35,511 bases of DNA from Nostoc flagelliforme FACHB-838. Lineage in GTDB: Bacteria; Cyanobacteriota; Cyanobacteriia; Cyanobacteriales; Nostocaceae. The notes under the pieces were generated by a model. That model was given only the letters and a program-made list of their open reading frames with translations, ran no database searches and was not told the DNA's origin. How positions within the stretch are numbered: position 1 is the stretch's first letter; each line of letters opens with the position of its first letter. A program made the translations under genes and the position numbers. Below are positions 7,724 to 15,326 of this stretch, piece after piece. The stretch lies in the NCBI RefSeq assembly GCF_014698065.1, contig NZ_JACJSI010000071.1, positions 1-35,511 on the forward strand. Direction: 5' to 3'.

Positions 7724-9967
7724 TCAAAAAGGCATTGAGATTTTATTCATTTGTTCCTCTAATAAAGGTGCTGGCAGCCAGCCCATTTTTACTGGTACGT
7801 CGTAAAGTCTTCCAGAACCAAACCGAGGCAAAAAATGTCTTAATTCTGGTACAATTACCTTCACCACATTCAGTCCAATGTCTGGACGAGTTTGATCCAG
7901 CACCAAAGTTTCTAAATTATGCTGCTTGGCTATTGCTACACATCTGAGTACATCTTCTTGAAGATCGTCACTGTAATGTTGCGGATAATCTGTGTAAACT
8001 TTTGGCGCAAGGTGATTTGGTGTTAGGTAAGGTTGATTTGCGATCGCCGCAAATGTTAGCCATTCGTGGAGTTCCCCTTCAGTCTTTCTTGGGTATTGTG
8101 TCTCAACTCTTGTCAAGAATTGGTTCATTTCCGTCACAGCCCGCAATAACGCTATTTTGGCATCAAAATGACATCCGTAGCCTGCGACAATTTTCTCAGC
8201 TTCATCTGTGCAACGAGAAACTGCTGCAAAGACAGGAATTTCCAAATCAGATGTCAAGTCAAGTACCCAAAATTCCCGTTTTAGGCTTTTGTAATAAGCT
8301 TGCAATTCTAGCAGATAGGGGTCTTGAAAACTAGCTAGGTCTACAGCAGGACGATTCAGGCGATTGTACCACCAAATACTGACACTATCCCGCTCGACCA
8401 ATTCCATAAAGCCTTGAAGAATGGCTTCTTCCAAGGTATTGCCAGCAGCGTTGCCGTTAGAGTTGGCAAAACCAAACAAATGATCTGGGGGTAGAGGATA
8501 ATTGTAGTAGCATAAAGCTGTGGGCAAATATCTAAAGGTTTGTTGCGTTAAAGACCAGACTGGAGTCCACTCAATTTCCTTAGTTTCGTCAAAGGGTTCT
8601 GGGATAAAATCTACCCCAAATTTCTGATTCAAGACTGCACGGTTTTGGTACTGGATTGGACTAAATTGCAGACATACAGAAGAATGAATCGCGGATACCA
8701 ACTGAGCATAAGTACTTTTGACCCGGATTTCGTCACCTTGATAAACTCCACAATAGCGTTCGATCGCCTCACAAAAGCCACTAGCTCTAGCTTGTTGATC
8801 GGTCTTTCCCTTTCCGGCTGCTTTATTGTGTAGTAAATGACGCAAGCTTTGTAGATCGGTTGCAGTACCAAAGTTGTGGACAGCTAAATAGCTATGAAGC
8901 AAGTTACTATTAGACTCAGAAGTACGTACCAAAGCACTGACGACACCTGTAATTGGGCTAATGTGATGCTCGTAATGCTTGAGAGTTTGCTCTGGGGAGA
9001 AAATTCGATGACCACCATCAGTAGTAAACTGCTTTTTACGACTTGTAAGAATAATCGGTTTGGGTTTATCTTGTCGATAAATATCTCCACAAACAGCGCA
9101 TTGAGGACGTTTGGTAAGGATATGGGTTTGTAGTTCCAGCTTGGCTGAGTTAAAAGTAATAACTTTGCCTTCCAAAGTAGGGATTGAGTTTTTTTGTATG
9201 TCTTCAAGAACAATCCACTTGAGAATTTCTGTCGCTGCAAGGTTTAGCCCAATTTGGAGTGTGGAGGGCAAAATGGCACGGGAGGTGGGAATACTCTCAA
9301 GAGAGCCGAGTTGTTGTCGGATTGCGGTTTCAACTTCCCGATTACCATAAAGACGTTGGGCTAAACATTGCCAACAACCTGTTCTGCCTGGGTAAAAAAT
9401 CGGGCCTATCCATAGTTCAACCCCAACAGGCTTGACCAGTACCCACGGTTGGTTGGCATCAATGGCTGCTTGATTGAAATCACGCAAATCTGACTGTAGG
9501 TAATCATTGGTTAACACAACTGCTAGGGATTTTAAACCTTGATGCGATCGCGAAGAACGTACTTGAATACCTAGAGATTCCAAAGCAACAATCAAAGGCT
9601 CAGTTGGTACATTGCCAAAGGAAATTACAGATACAAAAGTTTCCTGCAAGCCGTTGAAGGACACTTGGGGGTCTATGTTGAGTAGACTCCAGAATGCTGC
9701 AACTTCTGGGGAAATAGAATCGACAGCTTCTGTAATGTAATCTTTGCTTTTAAGCTGGTTGAGAGCGTAGTAAATGCTAGTAAAAGGAATTTTATTATTT
9801 AACTTACTGATTATTTCTTCGACACTATGATTACCATCCAGCATAGAAGCTAGTTGACAGTAAAGACTTCCCTTTAGGGCAATATAAGACTGTTCACTTA
9901 ATAAGTAAACAGTCTCAGGTGGAACAATTTCAACGTGAAAATGAGGTTTAAATCGTGGTTTGTTCAT
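7724..9967 (-). CDS. Fused E1-like/YcaO cyclodehydratase (TOMM C-D fusion)
   Basis: A 747-residue fusion that builds azoline rings from Cys/Ser/Thr on a leader-bearing peptide. Residues 1-85 resemble a precursor-recognition winged-helix domain (RRE). Residues 86-310 are an ocin-ThiF-like domain with paired cysteines C198/C201 and C290/C293 likely holding structural zinc. Residues 315-747 are YcaO: SGFCEAIERY (397-406), MELVERD (521-527) and TEMNQ (612-616) supply the ATP/Mg ligands. The extreme C-terminus is MNKISMPF, where azole-forming YcaO proteins usually end in a Pro-rich PxPxP tail, so the tail is degenerate. Start ATG at 9965-9967 overlaps the NB-ARC stop (ATGA), and its stop overlaps the next start region: a tightly coupled operon. 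The substrate is inferred to be Cys85 of the Nif11 precursors. Confidence 0.88.
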   Translation of the reverse strand: MNKPRFKPHFHVEIVPPETVYLLSEQSYIALKGSLYCQLASMLDGNHSVEEIISKLNNKIPFTSIYYALNQLKSKDYITEAVDSISPEVAAFWSLLNIDPQVSFNGLQETFVSVISFGNVPTEPLIVALESLGIQVRSSRSHQGLKSLAVVLTNDYLQSDLRDFNQAAIDANQPWVLVKPVGVELWIGPIFYPGRTGCWQCLAQRLYGNREVETAIRQQLGSLESIPTSRAILPSTLQIGLNLAATEILKWIVLEDIQKNSIPTLEGKVITFNSAKLELQTHILTKRPQCAVCGDIYRQDKPKPIILTSRKKQFTTDGGHRIFSPEQTLKHYEHHISPITGVVSALVRTSESNSNLLHSYLAVHNFGTATDLQSLRHLLHNKAAGKGKTDQQARASGFCEAIERYCGVYQGDEIRVKSTYAQLVSAIHSSVCLQFSPIQYQNRAVLNQKFGVDFIPEPFDETKEIEWTPVWSLTQQTFRYLPTALCYYNYPLPPDHLFGFANSNGNAAGNTLEEAILQGFMELVERDSVSIWWYNRLNRPAVDLASFQDPYLLELQAYYKSLKREFWVLDLTSDLEIPVFAAVSRCTDEAEKIVAGYGCHFDAKIALLRAVTEMNQFLTRVETQYPRKTEGELHEWLTFAAIANQPYLTPNHLAPKVYTDYPQHYSDDLQEDVLRCVAIAKQHNLETLVLDQTRPDIGLNVVKVIVPELRHFLPRFGSGRLYDVPVKMGWLPAPLLEEQMNKISMPF

Positions 9968-11688
9968 GAGTTCGTAGTAGAATAAGCAAAAACTGACTTA
10001 GCGATCACAGCACCAGTCAAGTTGACATCGTGTAAATTTATATTCTGTAAATACGCTTGCTGAACATTTAAATCAGAAAAATCATAGCCATTTAAATTTG
10101 TCTGAAGTTCACAAAGGAGATTCAGGATATTTCCGGCAGCATAGCCGGATTCTTGCGAAGAGTATACTTGCAGTTTTGACAGAATTTCCTCAAGCCGAAT
10201 TTCCAGATTAATTTTATTTTTAAAAACAGCTAGCAGTCTATGTAAAATAGGTTGAATGATGAAATTAATTTGAGTGTTTCTAATATAATCTTTAGCCTCA
10301 GCCTTGAGCAAAGCATGGCTCTTGAGCAAAACTAGTTTCCCAGTCTCAACTTCTTCACAAATCCGCTCAATCAACAAGCTACTCATATATTCCATCAGCA
10401 ATGACTGCAAATAAAAATGGTTTTCCCTCGTTTCGATCAATGAACGCTGAACCAGAGAATTCAAAATTTTTATTAAGATTTCTTGAGATAAGACCGGATA
10501 AATATCTGATTGCAATTCCCCAATAGAAACTGGTTCTCGATTAATTGCCAACCAGTACAAAATGGTGTTTCCTAACTCTGATAATCGATTTAGGTGCTGC
10601 TGTAGGAGAGCGCGAATTTCATCAATAACTAAGGTATTATATTTAATAAATTCCCCTATGTTGCCCTCAAATAATTGTTGAATTACTTCTGCCACCATCT
10701 TTAATGCCAGTGGATTACTTGAATATTTTTTAACTAGGACTGTACATTCAGCATCCAAGTTGCAGCAACAACCCTTAAGTTGAAGTATCTGCAATCCAGC
10801 TGATACATTTAAACCGCGTAAATTAAAGCAGCGAACTGGCATGGTTTCCCCTTGCATTACAAAAATTTCTTTAGGTTTTTCCCGGCTGATGACTACCAAG
10901 CAGCTGTTGTGGCGGCATTCTCCCAAGCGTCTGAAGAAGTCGCCATAATCTTCATAATCTTGTTTGTAAAAGCCCGTACAGTCACCACTGCACAAAATCG
11001 TCTCAACATCATCCAGTATTAATAAACATCGATGGTTTCGTAAATAATTAATCAGGAGTGAAATTTTTTCATCTACGGTTGCTGGTAAATCTGTTTCCTG
11101 AATGTTGGCAATAAATTGGAGTAAATATTCTAGAATCTGGTTTAGGGATGGGGCATTACGTAGCGATCGCCAAATGACATAATCAAATTGCTCTTGAATT
11201 TGTTCAGCTAATTTTACAGACAGATGGGTTTTGCCAATTCCCCCCATGCCTACAAGCCCTACTATGCGGCAGCGCTCAGTAACAATCCATTGTTCTAGCT
11301 GAACCAGTTCATTGCTGCGACCATAGAAAATTGAAACATCAGGTGCCTCGCCCCAATCTTGGCATCGGTCGGTCAGATAGATTTGGTCTTGATGAATGAC
11401 TCCGCTTTCATGAGACACTAAACCCGCTTGCCGCTCAACTGCGGTGCGAAAATTGCTTTTTTTAATCTTTTCGCCAAAGATATCTGAAAGTAGTTGCCAT
11501 AATTTAGGGCCAGCATCTTGCTTAAGGTAATTAGGGGAATAACCGTTTGTTTGTGCTATCTGGTCATAACACTGACGTGTCCCAGACCAGGCTGCCTGAA
11601 TTATTACCTGTTGAACGTCACTTAGATGTCTACCCTTCTTTGCGAATATTAAGGCATCAGTAAAGTTGAGAACTTCTTCAACATTCAT
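9964..11688 (-). CDS. NB-ARC STAND ATPase with N-terminal HTH-like domain and pentapeptide-like tail
   Basis: 574 residues, first gene of the minus-strand operon. Residues 1-90 are the helical domain found at the N-terminus of many cyanobacterial STAND proteins (vMAP-N type) and match the start of the protein at 15327-16715. NB-ARC motifs follow: P-loop GMGGIGKT (147-154), Walker B LLILDDVE (222-229), VVISREKP (about 265) and NPLALKMVAEVI. The C-terminus has pentapeptide-like repeats (DFSDLNVQQAYLQNINL). ATG at 11686-11688 is preceded by AAAAGGAAA. Its stop overlaps the YcaO start by four bases. STAND proteins act as nucleotide-gated signalling switches; here it could sense a cue or regulate the RiPP operon, or be a scaffold, but no direct evidence shows which. 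Confidence 0.85.
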   Translation of the reverse strand: MNVEEVLNFTDALIFAKKGRHLSDVQQVIIQAAWSGTRQCYDQIAQTNGYSPNYLKQDAGPKLWQLLSDIFGEKIKKSNFRTAVERQAGLVSHESGVIHQDQIYLTDRCQDWGEAPDVSIFYGRSNELVQLEQWIVTERCRIVGLVGMGGIGKTHLSVKLAEQIQEQFDYVIWRSLRNAPSLNQILEYLLQFIANIQETDLPATVDEKISLLINYLRNHRCLLILDDVETILCSGDCTGFYKQDYEDYGDFFRRLGECRHNSCLVVISREKPKEIFVMQGETMPVRCFNLRGLNVSAGLQILQLKGCCCNLDAECTVLVKKYSSNPLALKMVAEVIQQLFEGNIGEFIKYNTLVIDEIRALLQQHLNRLSELGNTILYWLAINREPVSIGELQSDIYPVLSQEILIKILNSLVQRSLIETRENHFYLQSLLMEYMSSLLIERICEEVETGKLVLLKSHALLKAEAKDYIRNTQINFIIQPILHRLLAVFKNKINLEIRLEEILSKLQVYSSQESGYAAGNILNLLCELQTNLNGYDFSDLNVQQAYLQNINLHDVNLTGAVIAKSVFAYSTTNS

Positions 11689-11741
11689 AGATTTTCCTTT
11701 TGTTAGAATTTGCTATGGCAATCCTAAATCAGAAACAACGT

Positions 11742-11795
11742 CTAAAATTGTGCGACTTAACAGATAATTAGTACCATTTATTTACACAATTTTAG
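11742..11795. promoter_or_regulatory. 11-bp perfect inverted repeat upstream of the NB-ARC operon
   Basis: CTAAAATTGTG (11742-11752) and CACAATTTTAG (11785-11795) form a perfect dyad separated by 32 bases, beginning 54 bases before the NB-ARC start codon. Its position fits an operator or an mRNA leader structure. No regulator is identified. Confidence 0.45.
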
Positions 11796-11821
11796 GTAAT
11801 CACTTTGAATGTCTCAAACTA

Positions 11822-11868
11822 AACCAAACAATAAATACCGATTTTTTCGTTATTTATTAAATTTGGTT
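11822..11868. other. Long stem-loop upstream of the NB-ARC operon
   Basis: AACCAAA (11822-11828) pairs with TTTGGTT (11862-11868), and AATAAATA (11830-11837) pairs with TATTTATT (11851-11858), with a small inner loop. There is no T-run on either side, so it is not a typical terminator. It may be a cruciform or RNA structure; function unknown. Confidence 0.45.
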
Positions 11869-12471
11869 AATAGTAAGAGTAATTTAGATGCATTTGGACT
11901 GAATTAAAAAGTATTTAAACTCACTCAATGCAGAATTAAAAAAAGAACAATGGTTGCTCAATTGTCAGCAATTTTCTCCGAATAACTATTTACATTTACT
12001 ATGATTATCGAAATAAAACTAGAATACAATTGGAAAAAGTCAGGAAAATATTTTATATAAAATTAGGTATTAAATTAATCGAAGATAACAAATCAGGATT
12101 GATAGGTAAGAAATTAAAAAAAATAGGAATAAATCAGGTTAAGAACCTAAACGACGAGAAAATGTACTTAAAGCCAGCAAATCTCATTATGAAAATTCCT
12201 GACTTGAGGCTCATGTTTCCTCCGTGCAATTGGGCTAAAAAGCTCGTATCATAAGCCTTCCTGTACAATAAATCCAGGTTTTGGATATCTGAATCTATCC
12301 CACTAATACCGAAATATGGTAATTTACTTCTGGTATGATAAGGGTGTATTTATATATATCAATGAATTGGCGTTAGCGGTAGCGGTGCGGAACACACGTC
12401 GCAGTTGGTACAGATGTGCCTACAGCTTACCTCTACACTTTCCATTCTTTGTGATTTCTGTAGACCCACAG
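11869..12471. other. AT-rich intergenic region without a credible gene
   Basis: A 600-base stretch between the RiPP operon and the ISKra4-like element. A 74-residue Lys-rich frame at 12030-12254 has no ribosome-binding site and no recognisable features, so it is not called. At 12292-12308 AATCTATCCCACTAATA matches, with one change, the terminal repeat of the 127-bp element at 18131-18257, so a solo end of that element type may lie here. Confidence 0.5.
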
Positions 12472-12512
12472 GGGAGCATCCCAATTTGGCAAGAAGACCA
12501 AAGAAAGGAAAA

Positions 12513-12541
12513 ATAATTCGCGATGATAACTCGCGAATTAT
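12513..12541. repeat. IS palindrome 1 (left, between terminal repeat and transposase)
   Basis: ATAATTCGCGA (12513-12523) and TCGCGAATTAT (12531-12541) are perfect reverse complements around the loop TGATAAC. Copies with the same TTCGCGA arm lie at 13729-13753 and 14191-14219. Confidence 0.85.
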
Positions 12542-12618
12542 GGGGGACTATACGAATGCTGTCCATAGCTGAGAAAATTATGGCAGTCAGAAAGTATGGT
12601 TAAAAGAAGGATAAAACA

Positions 12619-13703
12619 ATGACCCCAGAAGATAAACAACTTTTAGAAGTCCACATCAAAGAGATAGCCAAAATCCTTTATAAAAATACCCCACCCGAAA
12701 AAATCGAAACATTTGAGGGCATCGAAACATCTGTACGCGATCAAGTTTTAGAACATATCAGTCCGAAAATCGCCTTTTTTTTGTCGGAGAAAAGACTGCA
12801 ACAACAAAGGGGAAAACACGGACAATAAGGAGTTGTGTTGGTAAGATTAAAGTCACAAATGAGCAGGCATCTCGTCTGGGAATAGAACCGTATCGCCGAT
12901 TTAGCCCATTGCTTGAAAAGTGCTGTTTGTTACTTGCAGCCAACGAGTCATTCCAGGACGCAGAGAATGATCTTAAGCTTCTAACAGGGATAGAAGTTGG
13001 TCATAGTACACACCATCGCCAAGTCAAAAGAGTAGACTTATCTCCCCCGAACGTCAAACAGAAATTAACAGAAGTCTGTTTAGATGGTGGAAAGGTGCGA
13101 CTTCGTTCGGAAAAAAAAGGTCAGCCCGCTTATTGGAAAGAGTATAAAACGGGACGATTGCAGGGTATTTATTACGGGGCATTTTTTCCAGATAATCTCT
13201 CTTTAACTGATTGGGTCAACAGCCAAAACATTGGTAAAATTCTTTACTGTTTGGGAGATGGACATGATGGGATTTGGAATTTATTTGCCCAAATAGCTCG
13301 CCCAGAATCTAGGCAAGAAATTCTAGATTGGTATCATTTGAAAGAAAATTTGTATAAAATACAGGCTCCTAAAAAATTTCTTGTAGACATTGAGGCTGAA
13401 CTTTGGCATGGACAAGTCGAACAAGCAATTATCAAGCTCAACAAAAGTAAATGTGTAGGAGTTACCCAATTTACAAATTACCTACGCAAACATAGACATC
13501 GTTTGGTGAATTATATGTACTTCCAAGCCGAGCAATTAAGCTCGATTGGTTCTGGAGCAGTAGAGTCAGCCGTTAAGCAGATCGATAAGCGACTACAAAT
13601 AGTTGGGGCGCAGTGGAAGTATGATTTCATACCATATATGCTCTCTTTGCGTTGTGCTTACTTAAATGGCAAACTAGCTCCCACTACCTGTAATGTCAAA
13701 TAA
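12619..13703 (+). CDS. ISKra4-like transposase, two frames joined by a -1 frameshift
   Basis: Frame A runs from ATG 12619 (AAGGA ribosome-binding site at 12607-12611) to a stop at 12828. Frame B is open from before the end of frame A to 13703. The overlap contains the slippery heptamer G GGA AAA at 12810-12816, in the correct register for -1 slippage, giving a product of about 361 residues. Frame B carries family motifs: CLDGGKVRLR (first Asp), YCLGDGHDGIWNLF (second Asp), DWYHLKENL, and SIGSGAVESAVKQIDKRL (catalytic Glu). No internal stop follows the shift site, so the transposase looks functional. The N-terminal piece resembles the small upstream part of frameshifted ISKra4 members. The heptamer could also be an accidental frameshift, but its register argues for programmed slippage. 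Confidence 0.8.
12810..12816 (+). promoter_or_regulatory. Candidate -1 ribosomal frameshift site GGGAAAA
   Basis: The zero-frame codons are AGG GGA AAA CAC. Slippage by -1 on G-GGA-AAA moves ribosomes into the frame of the main transposase body, avoiding the TAA at 12826-12828. Confidence 0.65.
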
Positions 13704-13728
13704 ATCCCACAAAAAGGAACAAGATTGT

Positions 13729-13753
13729 TATTCGCGAGTTATCATCGCGAATA
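13729..13753. repeat. IS palindrome 2 (between transposase and passenger ORF)
   Basis: TATTCGCGA (13729-13737) and TCGCGAATA (13745-13753) flank the loop GTTATCA, which is the reverse complement of the loop in palindrome 1. This copy is therefore inverted relative to the left one. Confidence 0.85.
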
Positions 13754-13770
13754 TGTTTGTGTGGTTTTGT

Positions 13771-14181
13771 ATGCCCAGACCAAGAGCCAACGATACAGAA
13801 CTTGATAAATTAGCTCGATTTGAGCGGATTAAAAAGGCGATTACAGCTTTAGAAAAACAACAATCACTTTTATTAAAGCAGAGTAATCTTGCTCCATCTG
13901 GTGCTTGGGTAGCGCGTTACCAAGCCCGCCAAAATCTGAAGAAGTATTGGTACTACAAATTACAAGCTTCTACTCCTTGCTTACCTCAAGCGACATCTTC
14001 AAAACTGAGTAAATACAAGCATTTAGGCAAAGCTGGTACTCCTGAACATATTGATGCTGTTATGTCTGTTTTCAGACGTTCTGTTTGGGATGAAATACAG
14101 AAAATAATTGATACCCTTGATGATTGTCTACTAGATATTAGTTCTGGTTCTGAGCAAGAAGAGGAAGATCCACAAGATTGA
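13771..14181 (+). CDS. Passenger ORF of the ISKra4-like element, unknown function
   Basis: About 136 residues from ATG 13771 (MPRPRANDTELDKLARFERI). The frame is open back to an ATG at 13693, but that stretch overlaps the transposase end and reads through palindrome 2, so the later start is preferred. The protein is helical and charged at the start (LARFERIKKAITALEKQQ), has a basic middle (QNLKKYWYYKLQ) and an acidic tail (SGSEQEEEDPQD). I do not recognise a domain. It lies between palindromes 2 and 3, wholly inside the terminal repeats, so it moves with the IS. It may be an accessory DNA-binding or regulatory protein of transposition; this is a guess from position and composition. Confidence 0.65.
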   Translation: MPRPRANDTELDKLARFERIKKAITALEKQQSLLLKQSNLAPSGAWVARYQARQNLKKYWYYKLQASTPCLPQATSSKLSKYKHLGKAGTPEHIDAVMSVFRRSVWDEIQKIIDTLDDCLLDISSGSEQEEEDPQD

Positions 14182-14190
14182 GTCCCCCTT

Positions 14191-14219
14191 ATTATTCGCG
14201 ATGCAATCTCGCGAATAAT
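14191..14219. repeat. IS palindrome 3 (right, between passenger ORF and terminal repeat)
   Basis: ATTATTCGCGA (14191-14201) and TCGCGAATAAT (14209-14219) flank the loop TGCAATC. With palindrome 1 it forms the sub-terminal inverted pair of the IS. Confidence 0.85.
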
Positions 14220-14387
14220 CTGGATTCTTTTATTTTTGCCAAATTGGGATGCTCCCACCCACAGTATGGATATTGCACAGTAGATTACCTCAATTTATCC
14301 CTCTATTATGTAACGCCCCACATACGAGTCTCGGTAAGCTATTTAAGTATTAATTTTGAGTTATTTGTATTATTTTTTTTTATACGT

Positions 14388-14419
14388 AAACAAGTGATTT
14401 AGCGATCACTTGTTTTTTT
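14388..14419 (+). terminator. Strong intrinsic terminator with no obvious gene upstream
   Basis: AAACAAGTGAT (14388-14398) pairs perfectly with ATCACTTGTTT (14405-14415) around a six-base loop, with a T-run to 14419. On the minus strand an A/T tract also follows, so it could act in both directions. Nearest plus-strand gene upstream is the IS passenger ORF, so it may end transcription from the IS, from a lost gene, or from an unannotated small RNA. Confidence 0.75.
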
Positions 14420-14452
14420 CCGACATCACAAAACGCGTTACTTCCAATTTAT

Positions 14453-15298
14453 GGCTCTCCCAAAGTTTGAATGATAAATTAATAGACATCTCCAAAATAG
14501 TATCATTCTATGATAAAAGAACATTAAAGAGTGATTTTGGCACAGGAGTATGAGCAATATACTGAATTACATTGAAGAGAATCCTAAACAAACACAAACA
14601 TTAATAGGACTGGAATATGAACAGTTACAACAATTAATCTTAAACGCGGAACGTCTATATCATGAAAAAAAAGCTTCATTAGAATCTAAGAAAGTTAGAA
14701 TTATTGCTGGTGGAGGAGGTCGTAAACCAAAATTATCTATTCCCGAACAAATCATTTTAACTTTGGTGTATCTCCGGCATCTAACAACCTTCCAACTTCT
14801 AGGTATTCAGTTTGAAGTAAGCGAGTCTACCGCCAATGATATATTTAACTATTGGTTGCCTAACTTACGAGAATTACTACCATCCAGTTTGCTTGAACAA
14901 GTAAAAAAAAACGCTTCTGACTATGAAGTAGTAAAACAAATACTCACAGAATATGAATTAATAGTAGATAGCTATGAACAAGTCAGAGAAAGACCTGGAG
15001 ACAATAATGAACAAAAGAAATATTTTTCAGGTAAGAAGAGTAATCATACATTTAAAACTCAAATGATTATTTTACCTGATGCTAGTGATATCGTTGATGT
15101 TGTGGCAGGTGAACCTGGACCAAAAAGCGATATAACAATGTTTAGAGAATATCGCTCAGAGTTTGATGCCAAACAAAAAATTAAAGGAGATAAGGCATAT
15201 ATTGGAGAAGATTTAATTACAACCCCAATTAAGAAACCAAGAAATCAAGAACTAACAATTGAGCAGAAAGAACTTTTATAGCTAGTCTTGGAGAGTCC
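14453..15298 (+). mobile_element. IS5-superfamily insertion sequence, shortened, 7-bp target duplication
   Basis: The left end GGCTCTCCCAAAG and the right end, reverse complemented GGACTCTCCAAGAC, form imperfect terminal repeats. AATTTAT abuts both ends (14446-14452 and 15299-15305). At 846 bp the element is short: the transposase stops only 17 bases from the right end and lacks its C-terminal region, so sequence has been lost internally while both ends were kept. Confidence 0.75.
14550..15281 (+). pseudogene. IS5-like (HTH_Tnp_4 / DDE_Tnp_4) transposase, C-terminally truncated
   Basis: 243 residues. The N-terminal helix-turn-helix region (LSIPEQIILTLVYLRHLTTF to SESTANDIFNYWL, about 65-110) is complete. 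The DDE core shows the first Asp (LIVDSYEQ, about 136) and the second (IKGDKAYIGED, about 215-225). The sequence ends at QKELL, before the segment that carries the catalytic Glu (EHRI-type motif in relatives). An AGGAG lies very close to the ATG. The product should be catalytically dead, though the retained DNA-binding part could still bind IS ends. Truncation is inferred from the family and from the nearness of the right terminus. Confidence 0.75.
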
Positions 15299-15326
15299 AA
15301 TTTATTTCTACGTGACGGATAGCTAC

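Larger units (their letters stand above)
12472..14256 (+). mobile_element. ISKra4-like insertion sequence, complete, 1785 bp, 8-bp target duplication
   Basis: The left end begins GGGAGCATCCCAATTTGGC and the right end is its reverse complement; the perfect inverted repeats are 21 bp (12472-12492 and 14236-14256). The 8-mer ACCCACAG abuts both ends (12464-12471 and 14257-14264), fixing the boundaries exactly. Inside are a frameshifted transposase (12619-13703), a passenger ORF (13771-14181) and three matching palindromes. A GGGGGACT / AGTCCCCC pair (12542-12549 and 14181-14188) extends the inverted symmetry about 78 bases into each end. The intact ends and perfect duplication suggest a fairly recent insertion. 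Family call rests on the transposase motifs. Confidence 0.88.

Noticed and set aside
12030..12254. 74-residue Lys-rich reading frame
   Set aside because: No ribosome-binding site, AT-driven composition, and no recognisable sequence; likely chance.
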